Notes: generated by a model from the sequence alone, not told the origin. A stretch of DNA of 64,000 nucleotides from Saccharothrix australiensis (GCF_003634935.1 NZ_RBXO01000001.1:372001-436000), one strand, 5' to 3'; shown: positions 41,719 through 50,618, counted from the stretch's first letter. A program made the numbers and translations.

Positions 41719-42150
41719 TCAGGCGTCCGCGAGCTCCGCGGTGAGGGTGATGGTCGTGCCGGCCAGCGCCTGGCTGACGGGGCAGTTCTGCTTGGCGTTC
41801 TCGGCGGCCTCGGCGAACGCCGCCGCGTCCAGTCCCGGCACGACCGCCCGCACGGTCAGGTGGATGCCGGTGATGCCGGTCCCCGGCTGGAACGTCACCT
41901 CGGCGGACGTGTCGACCTGCCGCGGCGGGGTGCCCGCCTGCGCGAGGCCGTGCGACAGCGCCATCGAGTAGCACGACGAGTGCGCCGCCGCGATCAGCTC
42001 CTCCGGGCTGGTCCGGCCGTTCGCCTCCTCGGCGCGCGACGGCCAGGACACCGCGTAGGAGCCGATGCCGGACGACTCCAGGCTCACGGTGCCGCTGCCC
42101 TGGAGGAGGTCGCCTTCCCAGTGGGTGGTCGCCTTGCGGGTGGTCGCCAT
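41719..42150 (-). CDS. OsmC family peroxiredoxin-like protein
   Basis: 143 residues of the OsmC subgroup. ATTRKATTHWEGDLLQGSG and TSPEELIAAAHSSCYSMALS give the first redox Cys; KQNCPVSQAL gives the second, spaced as in organic-hydroperoxide reductases. It reduces organic hydroperoxides using dithiol donors and is often induced by osmotic or oxidative stress. ATG 42150. It follows the tRNA-Gly gene on the same strand, with a terminator between them, and lies about 1.8 kb from msrA; no shared regulator is visible. Confidence 0.92.
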   Translation of the reverse strand: MATTRKATTHWEGDLLQGSGTVSLESSGIGSYAVSWPSRAEEANGRTSPEELIAAAHSSCYSMALSHGLAQAGTPPRQVDTSAEVTFQPGTGITGIHLTVRAVVPGLDAAAFAEAAENAKQNCPVSQALAGTTITLTAELADA

Positions 42151-42192
42151 CTGCGCTGTCTCCCTGTCGACGTGGAATCCCTGAGATGCGAA

Positions 42193-42218
42193 AAGGCCCC
42201 GGCGAGCACCGGGGCCTT
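42193..42218 (-). terminator. Terminator of tRNA-Gly
   Basis: AAGGCCCCGG (42193-42202) pairs with CCGGGGCCTT (42209-42218) around a 6-nt loop; on the minus strand the stem ends in CCTTTT. It is 7 nt after the tRNA 3' end. Confidence 0.9.
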
Positions 42219-42225
42219 CTCACAG

Positions 42226-42298
42226 AGCGGATGACGAGACTCGAACTCGCGACCCTCACCTTGGCAAGGTGATGCGCTACCAACTGCGCTACATCCGC
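42226..42298 (-). tRNA. tRNA-Gly (anticodon GCC)
   Basis: 73 nt. Acceptor stem GCGGATG/CATCCGC, D-arm with AGTTGGTAG, anticodon stem CACCT/AGGTG around TTGCCAA giving anticodon GCC, T-arm with GTTCGAGTC, discriminator T. The CCA end is not encoded. A Rho-independent terminator follows. GCC reads GGC and GGU, the main Gly codons in this window. Confidence 0.97.
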
Positions 42299-42325
42299 CT
42301 GACACGAAGAACTATAGACCACGCC

Positions 42326-42724
42326 TCAAACGGCATTGCGATCGGGGGGTGGTGATCCCGACAACAGCCGGTCCACCTCGGACAACCGCTCCGCCGGCCA
42401 TCGCCACTCCCACAGCGGCCGCACCCTCGCCACGACCTCGGCGGGCAGCCACGGCGCCACCTCGTCGCGCAGCTCCCACTCGTCGAACACGTGCTCGTAG
42501 AAGCTGACCACGGACGCGTTGGACAGGAACTGCTCCGGCTGGTGGAAGCACCAGTGCGCGAACCCGTAGACCCGGCGCAGCACGCGCTCGTCGCCTGCCC
42601 GGTGCGCTTCCAGCGCGAGCTGCCACAGCTCCGACAGGAACACGTGGCAGGACCAGGACTCGCGCTCGACGACCGCGCTCAGCTCGGGAAGAAGGGCGGA
42701 AGCCCTTGTGCGCCAATCGCCCAC
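42326..42724 (-). CDS. DUF7674-like protein
   Basis: 132 residues: LLPELSAVVERESWSCHVFL, then ALEAHRAGDERVLRRVYGFA and HWCFHQPEQFLSNASVVSFY, ending EWELRDEVAPWLPAEV and VRPLWEWRW. The Trp- and His-rich helical pattern resembles DUF7674 proteins, whose role is unknown. The start is uncertain: GTG at 42724 or 42736; neither has a good ribosome site. It lies just upstream of the tRNA-Gly gene on the same strand and is divergent from the sigma-factor gene. Confidence 0.65.
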   Translation of the reverse strand: MGDWRTRASALLPELSAVVERESWSCHVFLSELWQLALEAHRAGDERVLRRVYGFAHWCFHQPEQFLSNASVVSFYEHVFDEWELRDEVAPWLPAEVVARVRPLWEWRWPAERLSEVDRLLSGSPPPDRNAV

Positions 42725-42972
42725 GCGGCAGGACACTACCGGCCGAACGGCGCGCGGGCGCGTGGCCGCCCACCAGCTGACGCCTACCCGTGACCGCGTC
42801 GTCACCGACCGCTCACGCTCCGAGGCGCGTCGACCGGCGGTTTCCGCTGCTCCGATCGGTTCACGCCGCTCGTAGGGTCTTCGGTCTCGGGTCGCTATCG
42901 GTTCGGGGCGGTTCGATCCAGCTGTGGCATCTTGACCTCGGAGCACGAGGCGGGTGGGAGGTGCCGGGCGGG

Positions 42973-44433
42973 ATGGCCGGAGATGCCGATTTCGACCGGG
43001 AACTGCTCGCCAGGGTCAGGGGCGGCGACGACGCCGCGTTCGGCGAGCTGTTCTCGCGGCACGCCGACGCCGTGCGCAGGTTCGCGCTGCGGCACGTCCG
43101 TGAACACGCCGAGGCCGACGACCTGACCGCCGAGTCCTTCTTCCGCGTGCTCCAGGCGATCCGCCGGGGCACCGGCCCGACCGACCACGTGCGGACCTAC
43201 CTGCTGACCGTCGCGCGCCGGGTGGCGTGGGAGTGGAGCGGGCGGCGGCGCGACGTGCCGGTGGAGGACGAGGAGCTGTCCCGCCGCGTCGAGCCGTTCC
43301 CGGACGTCACCGCGTCCCGCCCCGAGCAGGCGTTGATCTCGCGCGCGTTCACCAGCCTCCCGGAGCGCTGGCGGACCGTGCTGTGGCAGGTCGAGGTCGA
43401 GGGCGAGCGGCCCGCCGCCGTGGCGCCCCACTTCGGGCTGAGCCCGAACGCGATGGCGGCGCTGGCCCGCCGGGCCCGCGAGGGCCTGCGCGCCGCCTAC
43501 CTCCAGGCGCACCTGGCGGAGGACGCCGGGCCGCGCGCGTGCAGCTCCGTGGTGGCCAAGCTCGGCACGTACACGGCGGGCGGCGTGCAGGGCGGCGAGC
43601 AGCGGCGCATCCGCAAGCACCTCCGGACGTGCTCGTCGTGCAACTCGCTCCACGCCGAACTCGCCGAGGTCTGCTCCACGCTGCGGGCGCACGCGGCGCA
43701 CGTCGCCGTGCCGGTGGCCGCGACCGCGCTGGCCGCTCCCGCGCTGCTCGGTCCCGCCCTGTCGGGTTCCGCGCTGTCGGGTCCTGCCCTGTCGGGTTCC
43801 GCGCTGTCGGGTTCCGCCCTGTCGGGTTCCGCGCTGGTGGGGCCCGAGCTGGTCGGTCCGGCGGTGCTGGGCAAGGCCGCGTGGCTGGGCGGCCGGGTGA
43901 AGCTGGTGCTCGCGGCGACCGCGTCGGCCGCCGCCGTCGGCCTGTTCGGCGTCCTGGCGGGCGCGTTCAGCGGCGAGCCGGGGCCCGCGCTGATCCAGGC
44001 CGGGCCGGACGCGCCGCCCGGCGGCGACGTGCTCGCCCTGAGCCCGACCGACGTGACCGCCACCGGCACGGCGACCAGCGTGCCGTCGCCGACACCCTCG
44101 CCCGCGCGGCCCGTCCACCGCGTCGACCCGACGACCCGCGTGGTCGCGCGGCAGACCGGGGCGGTCGTGCCGCCGTCGTCGACGACGGCGCCGACGCAGG
44201 TGCCGCCACCGCCCGCGGAGCCGACGCGGACCGGCGAGTACCGGGTGTTCCAGGAGCCGCCGGAGAGCCCGGCGCGGACCACGGCGACGACGGTGACGCC
44301 GACCGTGATCGCGACGACGACCGCCGAGACGCCCCGGACCGTCCTGGTGACCACCACGACCCCGTCGAGGCCCGCGGTCACGCCGACGACGGTGACGCTG
44401 CACCCGACCCCGGCCGCGATGGAACCCGCCTGA
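42973..44433 (+). CDS. ECF sigma factor fused to anti-sigma domain and membrane anchor
   Basis: 486 residues. Residues 9-90 form sigma region 2 (FGELFSRHADAVRRFALRHV, EADDLTAESFFRVLQAI); residues 122-180 region 4 (SLPERWRTVLWQVEVEGERP, HFGLSPNAMAALARRAREGL). A zinc-binding anti-sigma motif H-x3-C-x2-C follows (His216, Cys220, Cys223). Residues 261-290 are SGSAL/SGPAL pentad repeats, 311-332 a membrane helix, and 340-486 an extracytoplasmic Thr/Pro-rich tail. It resembles the ECF52/ECF53-type arrangement in which sigma and anti-sigma are one chain. ATG 42973 has GGAGGTG 10 nt upstream. No separate anti-sigma gene follows. Confidence 0.85.
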   Translation: MAGDADFDRELLARVRGGDDAAFGELFSRHADAVRRFALRHVREHAEADDLTAESFFRVLQAIRRGTGPTDHVRTYLLTVARRVAWEWSGRRRDVPVEDEELSRRVEPFPDVTASRPEQALISRAFTSLPERWRTVLWQVEVEGERPAAVAPHFGLSPNAMAALARRAREGLRAAYLQAHLAEDAGPRACSSVVAKLGTYTAGGVQGGEQRRIRKHLRTCSSCNSLHAELAEVCSTLRAHAAHVAVPVAATALAAPALLGPALSGSALSGPALSGSALSGSALSGSALVGPELVGPAVLGKAAWLGGRVKLVLAATASAAAVGLFGVLAGAFSGEPGPALIQAGPDAPPGGDVLALSPTDVTATGTATSVPSPTPSPARPVHRVDPTTRVVARQTGAVVPPSSTTAPTQVPPPPAEPTRTGEYRVFQEPPESPARTTATTVTPTVIATTTAETPRTVLVTTTTPSRPAVTPTTVTLHPTPAAMEPA

Positions 44434-44531
44434 TCACCGCCCGCTACCGCCGGGTTCACCCGCTGGAAGCACGGGTTTACCGGTAGCGTTGGGGGTGCGA
44501 GGTGATCACTCGACGTCTTGAGGAGACGGTG

Positions 44532-44966
44532 ATGACGCGGCTGGTGCGCGGTGCGGACGGCCGGATGTGGACGGTGCGCAGCCAGATCGAGTGGCGCAAC
44601 CCGTCGGCCGACGCCGACTTCGAGCACGACGTGAGCGGCGGGCACGGCCCGGGTGTGCTGATGCTCGCGATCGTCGTGGTGATGGCCGTGATCCTGGTGG
44701 CGTGGACGCCCGAGCAGGTCGTGGTGCCCGGTTGGCTGATCTTCGCCCTGGTGCTGGTGTTCCTGTTCTTCCCGGCCCGGTGGGCGGTGCGCCGCCCGTG
44801 GCTGGTGGCGGCCGAGTCGAAGAAGACCGACGAGCTGCCGCCGGAGCGGTGGGTCGGCTCGGTGCGCGGCTTCCTGACCGTGCGCAACGAGGTGGCCAAC
44901 GTGGCTCGCAAGATCGAGATGTACTCGCTGCCGGACCTCGACGGGCCGCTGCAGCCGGTGGACTGA
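44532..44966 (+). CDS. Two-helix membrane protein
   Basis: 144 residues. An N-terminal polar part (MTRLVRGADGRMWTVRSQIE) precedes two adjacent helices, GVLMLAIVVVMAVILVAW and PGWLIFALVLVFLFFPARWA, and a polar C-terminal domain with WVGSVRGFLTVRNEVANVAR. ATG 44532 has GGAG 7 nt upstream. Proteins of this layout are common in actinobacteria, often near DNA-repair genes, with no known role. It is 89 nt upstream of the Fpg/Nei gene. Confidence 0.75.
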   Translation: MTRLVRGADGRMWTVRSQIEWRNPSADADFEHDVSGGHGPGVLMLAIVVVMAVILVAWTPEQVVVPGWLIFALVLVFLFFPARWAVRRPWLVAAESKKTDELPPERWVGSVRGFLTVRNEVANVARKIEMYSLPDLDGPLQPVD

Positions 44967-45055
44967 GCGCCGCGCCGGGGGCCGCCGGGCCGGGTGCGGG
45001 CGGTGTGCCGGTGGTCGAGGTCGACTGGGCGGTGCGCCCGGGTGACACTGGTCGG

Positions 45056-45919
45056 GTGCCGGAGCTACCCGAGGTCGAGGCGCTGGCCGACCACCTGCGC
45101 GAACACGCCGTCGGGCGCGTCGTGCACCGGGTCGACGTCGCGTCGTTGCAGGTCCTGAAGACGTTCACGCCGCCGTACACCGACCTCCAGGGTCGTGCCG
45201 TGACGGGTGCCGGCCGGTTCGGCAAGCACCTGGACCTCGACTGCGACGGCCTGCACCTGGTCGTGCACCTCGCGCGGGCGGGGTGGCTGCGCTGGTCGGA
45301 CGCGCTGTCCGCCGCGCCGCTCAAGCCCGGCAAGGGCCCGCTGGCGCTGCGCGTCCACCTGGGTCCGCCGGGGCAGGGGCCGGGGTTCGACCTGACCGAG
45401 GCGGGCACGAAGAAGGGCCTCGCGGCCTGGGTCGTCACCGACCCGGCGGAGGTGCCCGGCATCGCCCGGCTCGGGCCGGACGCGCTGTCGCTCTCGCGGG
45501 CCGACCTCGGCGCGCTGCTCGCCGGTCGCGGTGAGCGGCTCAAGACGGCGCTGACCGACCAGTCGCTGCTGGCGGGCATCGGGAACGCCTACTCCGACGA
45601 GATCATGCACACCGCGCGGCTCTCGCCGTACGCGACGGCCGGGAAGCTGTCCGACGACGCCCTCGACCGGCTGCACGAGGCGTTGATCGGCGTGCTGACC
45701 GACGCGGTGGCGCGGTCCGTCGGCCAGTCGGCGGCCCGGCTGAAGGGCGAGAAGCGGTCGGGGCTGCGCGTCCACGCCCGCGCCGGCCTGCCGTGCCCGG
45801 TGTGCGGTGACACGGTGCGGGAGGTGTCGTTCGCCGACAAGGCGTTCCAGTACTGCCCGACGTGCCAGACCGGCGGCAAGCCGTTGGCCGACCGCCGGAT
45901 GTCGCGGCTGCTCAAGTAG
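45056..45919 (+). CDS. Fpg/Nei family DNA glycosylase/AP lyase
   Basis: 287 residues. Begins MPELPEVEALADHLREHAVG: after Met removal Pro1 is the Schiff-base nucleophile and Glu2 the catalytic acid, which fixes the GTG at 45056 as the start. GAGRFGKHLDL supplies the catalytic Lys of the beta-hairpin. The helix-two-turn-helix region has DQSLLAGIGNAYSDEIMHTA. The zinc finger is CPVCGDTVREVSFADKAFQY then CPTC. It excises oxidised bases and cuts the backbone. Its last 8 bp overlap the convergent lutC gene. Confidence 0.94.
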   Translation: MPELPEVEALADHLREHAVGRVVHRVDVASLQVLKTFTPPYTDLQGRAVTGAGRFGKHLDLDCDGLHLVVHLARAGWLRWSDALSAAPLKPGKGPLALRVHLGPPGQGPGFDLTEAGTKKGLAAWVVTDPAEVPGIARLGPDALSLSRADLGALLAGRGERLKTALTDQSLLAGIGNAYSDEIMHTARLSPYATAGKLSDDALDRLHEALIGVLTDAVARSVGQSAARLKGEKRSGLRVHARAGLPCPVCGDTVREVSFADKAFQYCPTCQTGGKPLADRRMSRLLK

Positions 45920-46514
45920 CGCCTCGCACGATCACCACCACCAGCGTGCGCGGGCCGTGCACGCCCTCCACGCGGTCGAGTTCGATGTCGCTGGTGGCCG
46001 ACGGACCGCTGATGAACGTGAGCGGCCGGGTCGGGTCGAGGCGGGCCAGCGCCTCCGGGACCGAACCGGCGACCTGGTCCGCGCGCACCACGCACACGTG
46101 GTAGTCCGGCAGGAGGGTCAGCGCACGCCTGCCCTGCGCCGCGCCCGCGTCGAGCACGATCGTCCCGGTCGGGGCGATCGCCACCGCGCACCCGGTGAGC
46201 ACGCCGTCCGCCTCGTCGAGCCGGTCGAGCGGCAGCGGCGGGTCGTCGCGCAGCCACGTCACGCCCGGCACGTCCCACGGCAGGTCCGCCGGCGCGACGA
46301 CCACCCGGCCCGCCAGCAGGTCGCCCAGCAGCGCGCCGAGCCCGTCCTCCGCCACGACGTGCACCGCCGCCCGGTAGTGCGCGACGCGCTCGGCGAGCAG
46401 CTCCACCGACGCCTCGCCGGTCCGCCGGTACGCGCGCGGCACGGGCGGCGTCGGCGGGCGGTCCCGCAGCGCCGCGCGGATGCCGGCCAGGATGCTCGCG
46501 CGGGCGTCAGCCAC
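45912..46514 (-). CDS. lutC: Lactate utilization protein C
   Basis: 200 residues of the LutC/YkgG (DUF162) family. RASILAGIRAALRDRPP is the N-terminal helix; DGVLTGCAVAIAPTGTIVLD and ALTLLPDYHVCVVRADQV form the NagB-like Rossmann core; FISGPSATSDIELDRVEGVH is the family C-terminal signature. LutC is one of three subunits that oxidise L-lactate to pyruvate. The GTG start overlaps the lutB stop by 8 nt. Confidence 0.94.
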   Translation of the reverse strand: MADARASILAGIRAALRDRPPTPPVPRAYRRTGEASVELLAERVAHYRAAVHVVAEDGLGALLGDLLAGRVVVAPADLPWDVPGVTWLRDDPPLPLDRLDEADGVLTGCAVAIAPTGTIVLDAGAAQGRRALTLLPDYHVCVVRADQVAGSVPEALARLDPTRPLTFISGPSATSDIELDRVEGVHGPRTLVVVIVRGAT

Positions 46515-48117
46515 GGTTCTTCCTCCACCACTCGCGGAACGGCTCGCGGGCGGGCACCGGCGCGTCGCGCGACGACGTCCACGCCGCGCCGGGGCCGGGC
46601 AGCCGGGAGAGCCGCCCGTCCCTGGCCAGGAACCGGGCCAGCGAACCCAGCTTCTGGGCGGCCGCGTACCGCCGCGGCGACGCGAAGACCCACGCGGCGG
46701 CGGCCATCGCGACCGACTCGGCGTCGCGCCCGCGCGCCCGCACGACCTCCGCGCGCAGGTGGGTGAGCACCTCCGGGATGTCGATGCGCACCGGGCACAC
46801 CTCGAAGCACGCGCCGCACAGCGACGACGCGAACGGCAGCGACGCGGCCTGCTCGTCGCGGGGGTCGTCGACCAGCTGCGGGGTGATGATCGCGCCGATC
46901 GGACCGGGGTAGACGGAGCCGTAGGACCGGCCGCCGGTCCGCTCGTAGACGGGGCAGACGTTCAGGCAGGCCGAGCAGCGGATGCAGCGCAACGCCTGCC
47001 TGCCCTCCGGGTCGGCGAGCGTGGCGGTGCGGCCGTTGTCCAGCAGGACCAGGTGGAACTCCTGCGGGCCGTCGCCGGGGGTGACGCCCGTCCACACCGA
47101 CGTGTAGGGGTTCATGCGCTCGGCGGTGGACGAGCGCGGCAGCAGTTGCAGGAACACCTCCAGGTCCTGCCACGTCGGCACGACCTTCTCGATGCCCATG
47201 ACGGTGATCAGCCTGCGGGGCAGGGTCAGGCACATGCGTCCGTTGCCCTCGGACTCCAGGACGACCACCGAGCCGGTGTCGGCGACGGCGAAGTTCGCGC
47301 CCGAGATCGCCACGTCGCAGGACAGGAACTTGCGGCGCAGGTGCGCCCGCGCCGCCTCGGCCAGCACGCGCGGGTCGTCGGACTCGGCCTCCAGGCCGGC
47401 GGCGCGGAAGATCTCCCGGATCTCCGCGCGGTTGCGGTGGATCGCGGGCACCAGGATGTGCGACGGGCGGTCGTCGCCGAGCTGCACGATCAGTTCCGCG
47501 AGGTCGGTCTCCACGGCGTGGACGCCCGCGGCGGCGAGGGCCTCGTTGAGGCCGATCTCGGCGGTGGTCATGGACTTGACCTTGACGACCTCCTCCGCGT
47601 CGCCGACGAGGTCGCGCACGACCGCGTTGGCCTCGGCGGCGTCGCGCGCCCAGTGGACCGTGCCGCCGCGCCGGGTGACGGCGGCTTCGAGCTGCTCCAG
47701 GTAGGTGTCGAGGTGGTGCAGCACCTGCTCCTTGATCGCCTCGCCGGCGCGGCGCAGCTCCTCCCAGTCGGGCAGCTCGTCGACGGCTTCGGCGCGGCGG
47801 CCCCGGATCGTGGTGGTGGCGTTGCGCAGGTTGCGGCGCAGCTGGGTGTCGGCGAGGGCGGCGCGGGCGGCGTCCGGGAACTTCGGGCTGCCGAGCCACG
47901 TCACGGGGTTGCGGGCGGTGGCGCCGCGGGTCGCGGTGTGGTGCGCCTCCGGGCTGGGGTGCTCCGGACCGGCCGCCCGCGGGTCGCGCTCGGCCGCCTG
48001 AGGCCCGTGTCCGGCCGCTCGGGGTTCGTGTTCGGCTGCTCGGGGTTCGTGTTCGGCCGCTTGGGGCCCGTGTTCGGCTGTTCGGGGTTCGTGTTCGGCC
48101 GCCGGGGTGCGCCTCAC
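46507..48117 (-). CDS. lutB: Lactate utilization iron-sulphur protein B, repeat-extended
   Basis: 536 residues. The core (from about residue 65) is canonical LutB: DUF162-like half with VVKVKSMTTAEIGLNEALAA and DVAISGANFAVADTGSVVVL, then two 4Fe-4S motifs, CIRCSACLNVCPVY and CGACFEVCPVRIDIPEVL, and a C-terminal region ending FREWWRKNRG. Residues 6-54 are seven heptads of the AAEHEPR/TAEHGPQ type not expected in LutB. The start is fixed by the GTG overlapping the lutA stop (GTGA). The repeat is DNA-level (21-bp units, 47956-48102). Confidence 0.92.
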   Translation of the reverse strand: MRRTPAAEHEPRTAEHGPQAAEHEPRAAEHEPRAAGHGPQAAERDPRAAGPEHPSPEAHHTATRGATARNPVTWLGSPKFPDAARAALADTQLRRNLRNATTTIRGRRAEAVDELPDWEELRRAGEAIKEQVLHHLDTYLEQLEAAVTRRGGTVHWARDAAEANAVVRDLVGDAEEVVKVKSMTTAEIGLNEALAAAGVHAVETDLAELIVQLGDDRPSHILVPAIHRNRAEIREIFRAAGLEAESDDPRVLAEAARAHLRRKFLSCDVAISGANFAVADTGSVVVLESEGNGRMCLTLPRRLITVMGIEKVVPTWQDLEVFLQLLPRSSTAERMNPYTSVWTGVTPGDGPQEFHLVLLDNGRTATLADPEGRQALRCIRCSACLNVCPVYERTGGRSYGSVYPGPIGAIITPQLVDDPRDEQAASLPFASSLCGACFEVCPVRIDIPEVLTHLRAEVVRARGRDAESVAMAAAAWVFASPRRYAAAQKLGSLARFLARDGRLSRLPGPGAAWTSSRDAPVPAREPFREWWRKNRG

Positions 48118-48842
48118 CGGCTCGCGGGCGTCCAAGGCTCCTCCTCCGTGCTCGCCAGGATCTCCGCCAGGTGCACCGGTCGGACGCCGGCGCGCAGCCG
48201 CGACAGCCCACCGCCGATGTGCATGAGGCACGAGTTGTCCCCGGCGGTGAGGACCTCCGCGCCCGTGTCCAGCACGTGGCGCATCTTGTCGGCCAGCATG
48301 GCCGTGGACGTGTCGGCGTTCTTGATCGCGAACGTGCCGCCGAAACCGCAGCACTCGGTGGCCGCGGGCAGCTCGACGAGGTCGAGCCCGCGCACGGCGC
48401 GCAGGAGCGCAAGCGGCTTCTCGCCCACACCCAACATGCGCAGAGAGTGACAGGTCGGGTGGTAAGTCACCCGATGGGGGAAGTATGCACCCACCTCGGT
48501 GACACCGAGCACGTCGACCAGGAACTCGGACAGCTCGAAGGTGCGGGGCGTCCCGGCGCCGAGCCGGGGGTGCACGTCGCGCACCATCGCCGCGCACGAG
48601 CCGGACGGCGCCACCACGGCGTCGTAGCCGGCGAACACCTGCTGGAAGCGTCCGGCCAGGTCAACGGCGTGCCGGCGGTAGCCGGTGTTGAAGTGCATCT
48701 GCCCGCAGCAGGTCTGGCCCAGGGGGAAGTCCACGCTGCACCCGAGGCGTTCCAGCAGCCGCACCGCGGCGCGGGCGGTGTCCGGGTACAGCGTGTCCGT
48801 CAGGCAAGTGGCGAACAGCGCGACCTTCTCCACGGGGCACAC
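48114..48842 (-). CDS. lutA: Lactate utilization protein A (CCG-domain)
   Basis: 242 residues with two cysteine-rich CCG domains: GQTCCGQMHFNTGY and ATECCGFGGTFAIKNADTS, which bind iron-sulphur clusters as in heterodisulphide reductase/GlcF proteins. VALFATCLTDTLYPDTARAA is the family N-terminus. LutABC oxidise lactate and support growth on it. The GTG at 48842 is used; a second GTG at 48833 is possible. The lut promoter must lie within or next to the divergent kinase gene since only about 74 bp separate the two likely starts. Confidence 0.94.
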   Translation of the reverse strand: MCPVEKVALFATCLTDTLYPDTARAAVRLLERLGCSVDFPLGQTCCGQMHFNTGYRRHAVDLAGRFQQVFAGYDAVVAPSGSCAAMVRDVHPRLGAGTPRTFELSEFLVDVLGVTEVGAYFPHRVTYHPTCHSLRMLGVGEKPLALLRAVRGLDLVELPAATECCGFGGTFAIKNADTSTAMLADKMRHVLDTGAEVLTAGDNSCLMHIGGGLSRLRAGVRPVHLAEILASTEEEPWTPASR

Positions 48843-48916
48843 TCTGAACCGAAATTCATCGGATGTCTACTCGTTCCGTGACGACCCCTTGCCGAGAGAC
48901 CACCGCACGGCACAGC

Positions 48917-50176
48917 ATGGACGCCGTGCGTGACCTCCTGACCGAGCGCGCGGTGCTCGGTGTCATCGCGTCCCTGGCCGTCCTCGGCCTGTTCGTGATG
49001 CTGTGCCGTGCCCGCCGGGTGAGCACGTCGGTCGAAGACGCCGTGATGGACATGCTGCACCGCATGTCCAAGGCGTCCGCTGACCTGCGAGAAGGGCTCA
49101 CGCAAGACGCGGCGGACAAAGCCACACCCCACCTGCGCGAGATGCTGCGGTGCGTCGCGGTCGGCATCACCGACCACGACGGCACGCTGCTGTCCTGGGA
49201 CGGCGGCGCCAACGACCACTACGAGTTCCTGCGCCCGTACATCGAGCGGGCCATCGGCGAGTTCCACAAGGAGCACGTCGAGCACCGGAAGCTCGACTGC
49301 GAGCTGCCGGGGCCGTGCTCGCTGCACTCGGCGGTGATCGTGCCGCTGATCGTCGAGTCCGAGGTCGCCGGGACGCTGATCGTCGTCAGCGGGGTGGCGA
49401 ACAAGCGCCAGATCCGGATGGCGGAGGAGACGGCGCGCTTCGTGTCGACGCAGTTGGAGCTGGAGGTGCTACAGAAGTCCAGGCAGGCGCTGGCGCAGGC
49501 CGAGGTGCGTGCGCTGCGGGCGCAGATCTCGCCGCACTTCGTGTACAACGCGCTGAACACGATCTCGTCGCTGATCCGCACCGACCCGTCGCACGCGCGG
49601 GAGCTGCTACAGGAGTTCGCGGAGTTCACGCGGTACTCGTTCCGGACGGACGGGTTCTTCACGACGCTGGCCGACGAGCTGACCAACATCCACCGCTACC
49701 TGACCATCGAGCAGGCCCGCTACGGGTCGCAGTTGAACGTGCGGCTGAAGATCGCGCCCGAGGTGCTACAGGTGGTCCTGCCGTTCCTGGTGCTGCAGCC
49801 GCTGGTCGAGAACGCGGTGCGGCACGGGTTGGCGAAGAAGCCGGGCGGCGGGTTGCTGACGATCATCGCGGAGGACAACGGGGCGGAGGCGCTGATCTCG
49901 GTCGAGGACGACGGGGTGGGCATGGACCCGGACCGGCTGTTCGAGGACCTGAAGGACGCGCACCAGACCGGGGCGCACGTGGGCCTGGGCAACATCAACC
50001 ACCGGATGAGGGCGGTGTTCGGCGATGACTACGCGCTGGTGGTGGAGACCGCGCCGGATGCCGGCATGAAGATCATCCTGAAGGTGCCGAAGTACTCGCC
50101 GGGGGTGCGGACGAACCTCCCCATCGTGCCGCCCAAGTTGGAGGAGACGGCGGAGCAGCCGGCGGTACGAGCGTGA
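48917..50176 (+). CDS. LytS/BtsS-type sensor histidine kinase
   Basis: 419 residues. One membrane helix (12-30, VLGVIASLAVLGLFVMLCR), then a GAF-like sensor (about 75-185, ITDHDGTLLSWDGGANDHYE, SAVIVPLIVESEVAGTLIVV), then the His_kinase domain with RAQISPHFVYNALNTISSLI (His207) and an ATPase with LQPLVENAVRHGLAKKPGGG and HVGLGNINHRMRAVFG. Such kinases pair with LytTR regulators; E. coli BtsS and B. subtilis LytS respond to pyruvate. Here the usual multi-helix 5TMR sensor is absent. ATG 48917 is chosen, 48863 is an alternative. The LytTR partner is 1.9 kb away, past a peptidase gene. Confidence 0.88.
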   Translation: MDAVRDLLTERAVLGVIASLAVLGLFVMLCRARRVSTSVEDAVMDMLHRMSKASADLREGLTQDAADKATPHLREMLRCVAVGITDHDGTLLSWDGGANDHYEFLRPYIERAIGEFHKEHVEHRKLDCELPGPCSLHSAVIVPLIVESEVAGTLIVVSGVANKRQIRMAEETARFVSTQLELEVLQKSRQALAQAEVRALRAQISPHFVYNALNTISSLIRTDPSHARELLQEFAEFTRYSFRTDGFFTTLADELTNIHRYLTIEQARYGSQLNVRLKIAPEVLQVVLPFLVLQPLVENAVRHGLAKKPGGGLLTIIAEDNGAEALISVEDDGVGMDPDRLFEDLKDAHQTGAHVGLGNINHRMRAVFGDDYALVVETAPDAGMKIILKVPKYSPGVRTNLPIVPPKLEETAEQPAVRA

Positions 50177-50618
50177 TCGCTCCTACGATGGCCGTGCTGC
50201 CAGGGGTTCCCGGTTCTTGATCAGGGGTCGCTGATGATCACCCCATTGAGCGACGGGTTGCCGGGCACTTTTCGGGCGGCGGTTTCGTTGCCGTAAACGT
50301 AAGGAAGCGGCCCCCACGGCGAGGCACCAAGGCGCCAGGCTCGGGCGAACGGTGATTGCGGCGTGCGGCGCGGTGCGGCGCGGCGAGCGGTCCAGCCCGG
50401 CGAGCACTCGGCCCGGCGAACACCGAGCGCCCGGCGGGCGCGGGCGGTGAGCGCGGGCGCGGCAGGCGAGTACGGAGCGCGGGCGCGGGCCGGCGAGCGG
50501 GTGAGCACCGCGGCGCTCGGAAGGAGAAGCCCGGAGGAGGAAGGGCGAGCGCGGGAGGAGAAGCGAGCGGGAGAGCGGGGACGAGCGGCTGGTTCGGCTG
50601 GTTCAGGGGCGGTCTGGT
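50177..50618. other. 442-bp spacer, low-complexity G-rich
   Basis: After the kinase gene, 50340-50620 is dominated by GGCGAGC, GAGCGCGGGCGCGG and GGAGGAG-type short repeats with strong G-over-C bias on the plus strand. Open frames here are Arg-rich and lack ribosome sites. No hairpin terminator is evident. It contains no gene I can support. Confidence 0.5.

Noticed and set aside
41142-41744. Plus-strand open frame rich in Val
   Set aside because: It is the complement of the Thr-rich minus-strand gene (ACC/ACG codons read as GGT/CGT/GTG). Long poly-Val is implausible and no ribosome site fits.
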